Origin: Triglochin maritima | Lineage: Eukaryota; Streptophyta; Magnoliopsida; Alismatales; Juncaginaceae | Assembly: GCA_963682175.1 (NCBI GenBank) | Contig: OY821786.1 | Coordinates: 21,505,501-21,569,500, forward strand | Direction: 5' to 3' | Length of the DNA stretch: 64,000 nucleotides | Part shown: piece by piece, positions 44,935 through 55,360 of the stretch | Numbering within the stretch: position 1 is the stretch's first letter | Layout: every line of letters begins with the position of its first letter | Program-made: the position numbers and the translations under genes | Notes under the pieces: generated by a model | Told to the model about the DNA's origin: nothing | Seen by the model: only the letters and a program-made list of their open reading frames with translations | The model's database searches: none

Positions 44935-46348
44935 TGTTGAACGTTTTATTTAAAACCGCAAGTGCACGGCCGCGATGAAGCAGTGGCAAGTACCGGTCGT
45001 CCTCAGGGAGGTGAGCAGCCTCTAGCTTATCCGAAATCAAGTGGCAAAAAGAGAGGGAAGAAAGTTGGTTACGCTACTCTACCCTAAACGACTCTAAGAA
45101 GTATGAAATGTGAAAGAAGCAAACAAACGATGAAATAAGAACTAAGCTAAGAACAAAACAAGAATGCTGGAATTTCAGGAATGGAAAACCCCTAAGGGGT
45201 GGAGTGAGTGCACACAAGCAAAGAGGTGGGTGTAGAATACATTCTTTAAGCACATGAAGGTGGTGTTTATCAAGCATAGGAAGTGTCTAAATGTTATGGC
45301 AAAACCTATCAATCTATTCACCAACTTAGTTGATTAACATTTACATATGCAAGTTATTTATTTCAGAACCTAAACAAGCATGAGAGGTGTCTAATTATTT
45401 TGGCAAAACTCATCAAGTTGTAAATTCTATCCTAAACAAGCAAGCATACATTCATGTTTAATCAACACATTGAAATTAAAGCATTCATCCCATTCACTAA
45501 TGCATGTATGTACATCTACTCCACCCCCCAAAGGGGATGGAACTACTCACTAAACATTACACTAATTATTAAACTATGGAAAGAAAGCATATTAAAACTA
45601 AGCTAGAATTAAGAGACGATTAAACTAAAACATGCACAAACAATAAAAGAAGCATAAAACAAACAATGAAAGAAACACAAAACTTTATTGATAAAATCAC
45701 TCACATTAAAAGTAGCATCCTCCTACTTTAGTGTGTGCTTCAAGGCCTCACTTCTAGTAGGAAGAATAGCCACTTAAAATATGGAGTGTTTACAAAAGGA
45801 GGTGAAGAGTTCTATTTATAGGCATGGAAAAAGGCAAACCGGGACAATCTCCCGATGTGGGACTAAACCGATACCAACAATAGCCAAAACATCCTCTAAT
45901 ACATGTGCTGGAGAAATTTGAACGGATTTGGGCCAAAATGGACCGCCAATTAGCGGTCTTGGACCGCCAATTGGCGGTCTATATGGCTCAGATCCTGCTC
46001 ATTTTTGTTGTGGGCTTTTCTTTCTGGTATTGTTGGTCTTTGATGCGGTTACTTGACTTGTTGGAGCTCCGACCCGAATCGAATTGGTAAAATACTCCCC
46101 ATGATGGTGTGGAGTATTCTGTTTTGCTCTTAGGTCATTCGGTCGTGCATTCAGGTCCTTCTTCCTTGCATCTTGGTCCACAGATCTCACAATTCAGTCC
46201 TTTTTCCCAGCTTTTGGGTCCTTTTATGCTTCATCTCTTCAAACCTATTTATTCCTGAAAACTAAACATAAAACTCGTAACATAGCATTATTTAGGTGAA
46301 AGATAATGGATATAAGATAAAAATATGAGCATGAAATGATGTCAATCA
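44935..46348 (-). repeat. 5' LTR of the Athila-like element
   Basis: It is 1414 bp, matching 37675-39088 without indels. Paired boxes lie at 45941-45958 and 45962-45979. Confidence 0.95.
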
Positions 46349-46353
46349 ATTGA

Positions 46354-46999
46354 TGATCTGTTTGATCAGTTGCAGACGGCGAGAGTGTTCTCGAAGATTG
46401 ATCTGCATTCAGGTTATCACCAGTTGCGGATTAGAGAGGCAGATGTTCAGAAGACAACCTTTAGGACGCGGTACGGGCACTACGAGTTCTTGGTGATGCC
46501 GTTTGGACTGACGAATGCACCTGCAACATTCATGGACCTGATGAATATGACCTTTCAGCCGTACCTCGATAGATTCGTCGTTGTATTCGTCGACGACATT
46601 TTAGTGTACTCGCCTGACAGGGAGCAGCATCGAGAGCACCTGAGGATTGTGCTTGGCATCTTGAGAGATCAACAACTTTATGCCAAGTACAAGAAGTGTG
46701 AGTTTTGGTTGGATCGGGTGGCATTTCTGTGGCATATTGTGTCGGCAGATGAGATTTCAGTGGATCCGGCGAAGGTCAAGGTTGTGACTCAGTGGAGGGC
46801 CCCGACGAGTGTGACAGAGATCAGGAGCTTTGTGGGACTGGCAGGGTATTATAGACGGTTCATTCAGGATTTTTCCAGACTTGCTTCGCCGCTGACAGCA
46901 TTGACGCAGAAGGGCGTCAAGTTCATTTAGTTCCAGAAGTGCGAGGACAACTTTCAAGAGCTGAAGAGGCGACTGACGACAGCACCGATTCTGACGCCA
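46354..46999 (+). pseudogene. Tekay-like RT, catalytic part (pseudogene)
   Basis: RT continues: [31 protein letters not shown], the catalytic [17 protein letters not shown] (about 46576-46626), [30 protein letters not shown]. An in-frame TAG at 46928-46930 follows GVKFI. Homology ends at about 46999 after APILTP, at the junction with a minus-strand copia leader. RNase H and integrase are absent. Confidence 0.92.
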
Positions 47000-47261
47000 A
47001 CCTTTTTCGTTGTGTTGATTCCTTATAAAATGATCATTTAATTAAAACGAAAATTCTATAAATTAGACATAAGTCTAAATCTTAATTCTAACATTCACGT
47101 GATGTATTTTAAAACATTTAAAACTATCAAAAGAATCAATTAGAATTAAACCAACAAAACTATCGAAAACTCGAAAAAGACGTAGAACATGAATTGTTTT
47201 GATTGTAGATGGTAAACTAAAATTAATTATATAGTCTAATTGTTGAAAATATGAATTAAAA

Positions 47262-47273
47262 GCTCTGATACCA
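47262..47273 (-). other. PBS of the copia fragment
   Basis: The minus strand reads TGGTATCAGAGC, two bases from the LTR end at 47275. Confidence 0.9.
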
Positions 47274-47274
47274 C

Positions 47275-48332
47275 TGTAAGATTTCGTGTCCCTATGTATG
47301 TATATATTTTAAAAAAATTAATACAACATACAAGATCGATTTTCATATTTTCAGCAATATTATGTACATCTATTTGTGCTTTATTCTAATAACATGCAAC
47401 CCTACATTTATTAAAATAATCCACAAAGGTAGAATCATACCTAAAGGTTCTCTAAAACCTTTTTGATTATCAGGAGTCACGTTGCCCGTTGAATCGTCCA
47501 CGGAATTGCCTCCAAGTTTTCACCAAACTCTAAACAAGATTAGAGAGAAAGGAGCTAGCCAATCAATCTCTAACGAGGTTTAGAATCTAGCTAATAACCC
47601 CTCTTTAAGATCCTGAGATTCTTATCTCTAAAATTTAAATTTACTAAGAGATTTTCGTGGTGATTATGGAGAGATTAATGAGAGAAGGAATTTTGCATTA
47701 GTCATAAAACAAGTAGGAGTAGGGGTCCTTTTATAGTCTCCCAAAACATCCTTATCAAGAGCTATTCTTTAGCCATGATCCCTTATTTATTGTCTCCTAA
47801 ATTAATCTCTAATTTCCACATAATCACCCACAAAAAATGTTTTAATTAAATCTGGAATTAATCCACCCATGATCTAATTAATCTCTTAATAATTCAGGCA
47901 AAATCGTTCTTGTTCGGTAGACCGAGTATTATTCGGTCAACCGAACCATTCGGTTATAACACATGTTCGGTGCACCGTGAGCTAGACGGTCGATCGATTA
48001 TTTATAAGAAGAATTCCCTGGAAGAATTCGGACGAACCACGTCTTGTAGTCGGTCTACCGTTGACGCACCAGAATCGCTCCTGGGACATTGTCATCGGAT
48101 GACCGGGTCACCTTCGGTCTACCAAAAATACTACTTCTCGGTTGACCGTTTCCAATCGGTTAACCGAACCCGATTGTCCAGGCACTCTGGGCAATCTCGG
48201 TCAACCAATTGCGCTTACCCGTTCCCTTTTCGGTTAACCGATCCGAAGACGCCCCGATCGACCGAACCATGAACGGTTCACCGTGTTTGACCCTGATTTT
48301 GCCTTTGTTAAATTTTGGATTTATTTCCAACA
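47275..48332 (-). repeat. LTR of the copia-A relative
   Basis: It is 1058 bp; in minus orientation it runs from TGTTGGAAATAAATCC to ACGAAATCTTACA. R/U5 is homologous to copia-A, but U3 is different and shorter and carries an array of CGGTNNACCG boxes. The TATA box is TATAAAA on the minus strand (47729-47735). Confidence 0.85.
47915..48283. promoter_or_regulatory. CGGTNNACCG box array in copia-A relative U3
   Basis: There are about fourteen sites in 370 bp. Examples are CGGTAGACCG (47915), CGGTCAACCG, CGGTGCACCG, CGGTCTACCG, CGGTTGACCG, CGGTTAACCG (twice) and CGGTTCACCG (48274). The outer CGGT/ACCG is kept while the central pair varies. The array is upstream of the TATA box on the minus strand. 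Confidence 0.85.
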
Positions 48333-48514
48333 CTTCCTAACCATCCAAAATCTGAACCATCAGTAACACCAACAATTATAGTACACACTAAATTTATAGC
48401 GCACACACAAGAAGGCAACTTTCGAGACTAAACACCAAAAAATTTCATAATTACAAAACCAAAAAGGTGCATGTCGAGCCCTACATGCATGCATCGTAAA
48501 TCCATATCCAAAAC

Positions 48515-49823
48515 TGTTAAGACCTAGTCTATTTTAGTGGTTAATCATGGGTGGAGGCATGGATGACATGTGGGGGCATGGGTGGTCATACTTGGTTTGC
48601 TTTTGTGTGAGTTTTGTGGGAGAAAAAGCACACAACACACTCACTCACCTCCACTCCAACCTTTCTCTTCTCCCACCCAATCTCTCCTACTCCAAGGACT
48701 GCTGTGTGAGGAGGTGGGGCCGGCACGAAGCTCGACACAAGGAGGCAACTTGGTGGTTGCTAGAGGAGCTTGGGTGCAAGGGAGGTGGCTGCCGGCGAAC
48801 TCGAGAAAAAGGTATGCTAAGTTTACATTTTAACTCACACAAGATTTGAAGGGGACTCGCCGCCAGGCGGCCGGAGGCCTCACCGGCGACGAGCGGAGGC
48901 CATTGGGCCGTCGGAGTGGTTTGTCCTTGTCGGGCGTTAGGTTAGCCGGTTGTTCGTGCAAGGTTGGCCGGGTGGTGGCATGGTTGGCCACCCGGTATTG
49001 CCAGATTTATTGCTTTTCATGTGACACTATACTGCATTGAGACACCCTATGTAGTAGACCTAAGGTATCCCATTGCATTAAGGTTACGCAGCTCCACGGA
49101 GCGAGATGACTGTCCGGCCCTTGTGTCGGCGGAGATGGCCATTCGAACTTGTTTCGGCGGGAATGGTCTTCCGGGCTGTGGCACGGCACAATGGGTATGG
49201 CCGACCAGAGCGACATCTCTGGCGGGAGTTGTGGCTTGAGGACCATGAGATCATATATGTATCTATGACTCGGAAGTCGAGTGACCCTCACTGAACCCTC
49301 ATGATTAGTATAGTCGTGAGTGGGTGTGTATCGCGTACTCTCTGTAAGACCGCGTGTGCCTGCGGTGGGTGCCCTCGGGTAACCCGATGTTGTGGGTGGG
49401 ACTATGGCTTTTTATGCCCCCGGTTAGGGAATATTTCCTGTTTGTACTTTTATCCCATGTTACACTAGTATGATAGGTTCATTGCATTATATATTCATAC
49501 ATTTATGGGTGGACTTGGTATATGTAGTTTTCGTTATGAAAACTCAGGCATTTTGTCATGTTGCATTTCAGCGCCTCGTTACGTGCTAAGTGGGTGGTGA
49601 CAGGGATGAGTATACACGTAGATTAGATCTTCTAGTCTTATCTCTTTGTTTTTGTCTTTACCTGTATTATGTCCTTACCCCGTCCTTGATGTAATCAGAC
49701 TTTTTGAATATTTTTGTAAAGGTGCATATTGGTTAAGTGTTTAAGAGTAATTTTCCCATTCTTTCTGGTCTTATATTATTTTGAGATTTCATTTAAATTT
49801 TCTACTTTTTCGGGAAGATTGCA
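48515..49823 (+). repeat. Tekay-like solo LTR
   Basis: It is 1309 bp, TGTTAAGACCTAGTC to GGGAAGATTGCA, with the perfect duplication AAAAC (48510-48514 and 49824-49828). The distal half (49285-49823) matches 25590-26135. It includes the leader with a donor-like AAAAAGGTATGC (about 48807). It lacks the CGGTCGACCG array of the 22778 copy. The frames inside (for example 48547-48849) are LTR sequence. Confidence 0.93.
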
Positions 49824-49828
49824 AAAAC

Positions 49829-50579
49829 CATCACAATTGACTATTCAATCGAACCCATAACACTTCAAATCATTGAACTTTTAAATCATTACCATATAGA
49901 CTACTATAAAACACACACTACATCAAGAGTATAAACATGGAAAATTCAATCAACCACAATTACCAAAGTCACTGCATTCAAAGCCAAACTTGAAACCAAA
50001 ACCTCACAAACCTCGTAAGGTTTCACAATCTTAATGAACAACTTGTTCGATTCTGGATCCAGATTCTTATCAAGATGACTGCAGCAAACCCTTAAAATCC
50101 AACTTTTAACCTCCAAACCATAAAAAATCTCAAGATCAAATCTTTCTTAAGCAACTCGTTGTTTAAGGGACAACTTGTATTAATCATTCTTGATCTCTGA
50201 CGTGTTTGTGCTCTACATAACCCTAGATCTCATAAATCACGTCAGATCTGAAGGGGGAGGGGAGGAGAGAGGAGTTAAACCGGTTACCCGATGAGGTCAT
50301 AACAATCATCTTCGTCACAGTAGATGGAGAGGGAGGTAGGGAGGAGGAGTAGGGAGAGGAAGATTGGCGCCTCAGATACCATCTCCGCCACGAGTCTCCG
50401 GTGAAATTTGAGGGTGTGAAGGGAAAAGGGGGTTGAGGAGTTGGAGGGGCTGGCGGCGGCTAGGGTTTGAGGGGTTCGAGGACCGGGGTTTGGGTTTTGG
50501 TTTGGCGTTGGAGTTTGGAAGCATGTGTGGGTTGTGGTAGAGTTCCGGAGTGCTGGGCAATGGTGGAGTTTCGGGCTTG
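49829..50579. other. Host or CACTA-body sequence, no gene seen
   Basis: The first half is AT-rich. From about 50250 there is a purine-rich stretch (GGGGGAGGGGAGGAGAGAGG and on) with a TAGGGTTTG word. It continues, after removal of inserted elements, at 59707-59755 and 61150-61320. Its character is like the subterminal part of a CACTA element. No supported coding sequence is seen. Confidence 0.45.
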
Positions 50580-50584
50580 CTGGG

Positions 50585-53481
50585 TGATTGACATCATATT
50601 ATGTATATATTTGTGTCTTCTATCCTTTATTTTTAGCCTAAGCAATGCTACGTAACGAGTTTTATGTTTAAGTTTCTGGAATAAACAGGTTTGAGAAGAA
50701 GAGGCTCAAAATGGACTGAAAAGCAAGGAAAAGGACTAAGATGCAAGACGTATGGACTGAGATGCAAGAGATAAGGACCCAGATGTAAAACTAAAAGACC
50801 CAATGAGCAAATCAAGAAGGTATACACCATCATCAAGAGTATTTTGACAATTAGATCCGGGTCTAAGCTCCATCAACCCCGTCAGGTGCACCAATCATGA
50901 AAAAATCAATCCATAAAGTCTCCACCAAAGCACAACCCAGACCGCCAATTGTCGGTCCATTTGGATCCAAACACGATAAGTCTCAGTCGGGTGGTGTATT
51001 AGTGTGTATTTAGTCCCATACCAGGGGATTGTCCCTGGTTACCTTTTTCTATGACTATAAATAGAACTCTTCCTCCTCCTTTGCATTCACTCAAAATTTG
51101 GTGGTATTCTCCCTACTTAGAGTAAGCCTTGGAGCAAAACTCAAGTGGAGAAGAATGCTACTTGTAATGTGAGTCATGTAAATAAAATAATTTTTTCTTA
51201 GTTTGTTTTAATATTTTTTCTTTTAATTCTTGCATGCTTAGTTTAATTTTGTTTTGTCTTATTTTCTTAATGAGTAGTGAGTAGTTCCATCCCCTTTGGG
51301 GGTAGAGTTTATGTTTATACATGTCATGTAGTATGGAATGAATGTTATATGTTGTATGTGAGAAATGTGAGTATGCTTGTTTGAATTAAATAGAATACTT
51401 AACTTGATGGTTTCTGCCATAATCTTTTGGTACATTCCATGCTTGTTTAGGTTCTTAATAACAAACTTGTTCATGCTCATATTAATCACTTAAGTTAGTG
51501 ATTTGGATGATAGCTCTTGTGATGTGTTCGTTTTAATACCGCAAGTGCACAACCGTTGGTGAAGACGGGGCAAGTACGGGTCGATCCACAGGGTGGTTGG
51601 TCGACTCTAGATAGTTTGAAGGTGAGTGGGAAACAAAAGGAGAGAGATTTGATTATGCTAATCTAAACTACACTCAACTAGTAAGTAAGAAATGCGAAAG
51701 AAAGCAACTAATGACTGATTAAAACTAAACTAAGAGAACTTAATACAAGGGTGGAAATCAGGAGGAAACCCCTTAAGGGTGGAGTGTGTGCACATATGTG
51801 AAATGAGTGATGAATGACGCAAGTAAGCATGTATGTGTGTGTCATGTGTGTGTCTTCATTCATAGGAAGTATCTAAAGATGTGGCAAAACCTATCAATCC
51901 ATTCACACAACGTATCGGCAATTATTACTTGATTAGCATAAGACTAGGCTTAGTATGAGTGATGTCTAAATGTTATCGCAAGACTCATCAACAACCATGA
52001 ACTCATGTGAAGAACAAAGCTAAGCATGGGATGTGTCTAAATGTTATGGCAAAACCCATTAAGGCAAAGTTTCTTCAATCAATCAAGCAAGCAAACACAA
52101 ATACAAACACATAACTAACATGTAGCATATTCAACGGGAAATTTCTGTCAACAAACATGAAGAAACTAAGTGTGGGAAATGTCTAAATCTTATGGCCAAA
52201 CCTATCAAAAATCCCCCGACATGTAGATAATTAAAACACCCTTGATGAACATATAAACATGCAAGTCTACACAATCAAAAATTCATCAAATATCCAAACA
52301 TCACAACATATATGTGCATCATCTCCACCCCCTAAAGGGGGATGGAACTACTCACACATTATTAAGCTAACATTCATGTTAAGGAAAGAAAACATGCTAA
52401 TTATTTCTACGAAGATTAAAACAAATGAAATTAACTAAACAAGCAAGACTTAAAAGAAACACAAGGAGACTAACAAATCATTTTTTATTACTCACTCACA
52501 TTACAAGTAGCCTCTCTCCACCAGAGTTTGGCTCAAAGGCTTTACTCCTAGTAGAGAGAATGACCACCAAGAGAGGAGATATATTACAAAAGAGGAGTAA
52601 GAGTTCTATTTATAGCCATAAAAAAGGTAACCGGGACAATCCCTCGGTATGCGATTAAACGCATACCAAATATAGCATAAAACACCTTAATACACATCTG
52701 ATAGAAGATGGGTCGGATACGGAGTCAAATGGACCGCCAATTGGCGGTCTGGATCCCTTGTATCCGGCCTAGTTTCTTAGGACTTCTCAGTAGCTTTGTT
52801 TCTTCTCTTGGAGTGCACCCTAATCGGTTGTGTGAGTTGCAACTCGAATCCAATTGCCAAAATACTCCTCATGATGGTGTGGAGTGCTTGATTTCGCTAA
52901 TTAGTCCTTTTGGGTATACATCCGGGTCATTTTCTCTTACATCTTAGTCCATAAGTCTTGCAACTTAGTCATTTTCCTTGCTTTTAAGTCCTTTTTGAGT
53001 CTCTTCTTCTCAAACCTGTTTATTGCTGAAACATAAACAAAAAACTCATTACGTAACATTGATTAGGCTGAAAATAAAGGATATAAGACACAAATATATG
53101 CATGATATGATGTCAATCATCTTGCCATGAGGTACTTCTTATGCATAGCAATACTACCTACACTTTTTCTTTATTGAATGCATTCATCACCACTTATTTC
53201 ATGTGTACACACACTCCATTCCTTAGGGGTTTCCATTCCTGATTTCCAGCTTGCTTTTATTAGTCACTTAGTTTAGTTTTATTTCGTCTCGTGCTTTCAT
53301 CTTCTTTGATTGTTTCGTGCTAGTTTAGCGTAGTTTAGTTTAGTGTAATCAATTTCTTCTCCCCTCTTTTCCCACTTGCCTTCGAATGAACCAGAGTCGA
53401 CACACCTCCCTGTTGATCGACCCATATTTTCCGTGTCTTCACCGATGCTGTGCACTTTCGGTAATTAAAACAAACACATCA
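50585..53481 (+). repeat. 5' LTR of second Athila-like element, interrupted
   Basis: Its own sequence is 50585-51519 plus 53125-53481, about 1.29 kb. The box is GACCGCCAATTGTCGGTC (50940-50957), with TATAAATA from 51056. It ends AACACATCA. Confidence 0.88.
51520..53119 (-). repeat. Athila-like solo LTR nested in an Athila-like LTR
   Basis: It is 1600 bp, minus strand; the plus strand reads TGATGTGTTCG to GATGTCAATCA, with the perfect duplication TCTTG (51515-51519 and 53120-53124). The box GACCGCCAATTGGCGGTC is at 52732-52749. It is the longest LTR of the family here and closest to 1-463/11003-11383. Confidence 0.93.
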
Positions 53482-53487
53482 AGTTTT

Positions 53488-53506
53488 TGGCACTCGTTGT
53501 CGGGGA
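53488..53506 (+). other. Degenerate PBS, tRNA-Asp type
   Basis: TGGCACTCGTTGTCGGGGA differs at a few positions from the intact PBS at 44911-44928. It lies six bases after the LTR end. Confidence 0.75.
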
Positions 53507-54559
53507 GGTGCTGTGTCCAGACTCTGGTTTGGACAATTCGAGTGGGTTTAATCTTTTGTTTTTAGTTTTTGTTTATTTCAAGGACATCTCAGCATCTAGG
53601 GGAGGCACCAGGAGAAATTGGGAGTAGCGAGAAGCTAATTGGACCACCAATCAGTGGTCTGGGACTGCCAACTGGTGGCCTGGTGAGCTGGGGTTGCTCC
53701 ACAATTTTTTCTGGTTGTTTTGCTTTCAATCTAGTTGTCTGGGAGCTTAATTTGGCATGTTGTGACCTGTAGTTTGCTCCCAGATCTATTAATAACCAAT
53801 CCTCTTTCTATACAACTTGGACCTTAAAACTCAAAGGAAAAGATTAGATTGATTGCCATCTAGGTCATGCATCATTTGGTAGACCTTGCACGCACTCGTC
53901 TTTTCTTTTCTTCACATTCTTGTTGTTGATTGCTAGCGTATGGTACGCGCACTCATTCTCTCATTCATGCATGGTTAAAGCATGCATTAGTTAGTAAGGT
54001 ACATCGGGAGAAGAGTGAGGTGAGCGTTTGTTTGGAGAGTTGATTGCTAGATTAAGACTCAAAACGCTACTAACGAGGGGTTGTCTCATACAAGATAAGG
54101 TGGGGGATTTCATCACCCATTCCTTTGCCCCAAAAATCACTCTTAATCAGAAGCCTTATTCTAAAATCAAGTATACATTGGCCACTAGGATTCGGGCGCA
54201 TTAGGAGAGTGATCTGGTCACGACCGTCATAGCCTGATCGGCGTTGCCAACTTTGTCGATAGTAGGAGAGACGAGATCTCTGGATGTTGGCTCACTTGCT
54301 GGGCTCTGTGGTCTTCGTTGTAGGGGTTGAGGTGTGTTGAGGCCGTGTGAGCTCGCAGTTAGGCGTCATCTAGCTGTAAGGACCTATAGTGACCGTAGGT
54401 TGTGTGAGCATTGTTTGCTAGATAGGCTTCTATCTTCTCCCATTACACACGCTAGATCTAAGGATTTTTCCCTTCTGCTCTGAGTCTTTTGCTTCTCACC
54501 TACTTCTACGTTCTAGTCTCCTCCTCTTTACATTCTCTATAAGCATTTAGGGTCGAGTC
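53507..54559 (+). other. Leader of second Athila-like element
   Basis: There is no gene. It has imperfect symmetric boxes at about 53640-53682 (GACCACCAATCAGTGGTC and a decayed second copy). The remainder matches the leader of 37675-46348. Confidence 0.72.
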
Positions 54560-55355
54560 GAGAACTTTTTGCGAGCTTGGACTCGTGGTGATGAGAGTGG
54601 TCGACTCGAGAGTTCTTTGTCGAGATGGGTGGTTACATGGGCGACCATCCATTTTCATTATTGGGACCAGGACTATTCTCTATGGTACTCCGGACACATG
54701 CATCCTGGGGTGCCTCAGACCACCACTCCGTATGGTTGGGACAATCTTGATTGTGTGACTGAGCAGTCTTCAAATTTGGGTAATATGAGAGAGGCACCGA
54801 CTGCTAGACCATCATCTAGTTATGTCGGATCATATGTTTGTCAACAAATTGAGACATCACCACAACCTTTGACATCTTTCATACGTGCGGTAGACGACTT
54901 GAGTGCACCGGTGGCTCCAGTAGCCATACCATGTGACTGTTGCGGGTAGAGAAGTCACGTTATTGGGGAATGTCCTTATGTTCCCCTAGAGCCTCAGTAT
55001 GAGCGTACCTTTTCCCAAAATGGTCAATGTGACCTTTACGCATCTGTGTACAACCCAACATGTATGGATTCATGGGGAGCAAATATTGATTCAATTTTTT
55101 ATACATTATACCCACCCCAGTATCCTCCTTCCGAATACCTAGAATTATACCAGCCACCACCCATGACCAATCATTGGACTCATTCTTAGCCCATAAACAC
55201 TCAACCCCGAAACCTCCAAAATTTGGAATTGGACCTCACAGTTGACCACATACTTGATTCCTCGAAACAAACTCTCCTTACATTCATGGAAACCATTCAA
55301 CAGTCTATGTAAAATATGGAAATACAAGTGAGTCAGATCAGACAGAAATTTCGTG
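54560..55355 (+). pseudogene. Athila-like gag relic
   Basis: The start region TRGDESGRLESS corresponds to the gag N-terminus of the sister element. The capsid domain is deleted. A zinc-knuckle remnant, CDCCG-stop-RSHVIGECPY, lies at about 54928-54970, and a Pro/Tyr/Gln-rich C-terminal part runs on to KFRER at the solo LTR junction (55355). Several stops are present (TAG after CDCCG, TAG near 55187). Confidence 0.7.
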
Positions 55356-55360
55356 AACGT

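Larger units (their letters stand above)
37675..46348 (-). mobile_element. Athila-like element lacking pol (TR-GAG-like), young
   Basis: The element is 8674 bp, minus strand, with two 1414-bp LTRs and the perfect target duplication ATTGA (37670-37674 and 46349-46353). Excision restores the Tekay RT reading across PRID/DLFD. It has a tRNA-Asp PBS, a long leader, gag, protease, a third ORF, a 3' UTR with a pyrimidine run (plus strand), and a PPT. I find no RT, RNase H or integrase in the 5.8-kb interior. The LTRs differ at about 18 of 1414 positions by my count (1.3%), making this the youngest dated full element here. Protein type and PBS are Athila-like, but an RT-based placement is impossible. 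It would need a helper. Confidence 0.93.
22778..46999 (+). mobile_element. Tekay/Del-like Ty3/gypsy element, truncated and nested
   Basis: The element's own sequence is in pieces: LTR 22778-24207 and 25586-26135, leader and gag 26136-26885, gag-protease-RT 36434-37674, and RT 46354-46999. Each interruption is an Athila-family insertion with a target duplication, and the reading resumes exactly at the join. The PBS is of tRNA-iMet type. RNase H, integrase, any chromodomain and the 3' LTR are absent: homology stops at about 46999, against a minus-strand copia fragment. Assignment to the Tekay/Del group rests on gag form, LTR start TGTAATAATCC, the GGGATGTTA-type LTR end and PBS; RT phylogeny would be needed to confirm it. 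Confidence 0.88.
47000..48332 (-). mobile_element. Copia fragment: leader, PBS and LTR (copia-A relative)
   Basis: On the minus strand there is an LTR (48332 to 47275), a PBS and about 260 bp of leader. The leader aligns closely with that of copia-A (2362 to about 2640), as do R/U5 landmarks (GGCTAGCTCC..., GGCAATTCCG...). It is truncated at 47000 by the Tekay RT junction. The second LTR and all coding sequence are missing. Confidence 0.85.

Noticed and set aside
48547..49294. Overlapping frames of 60-100 codons
   Set aside because: They are inside the solo Tekay LTR 48515-49823; the matching LTR parts elsewhere do not keep the frames.
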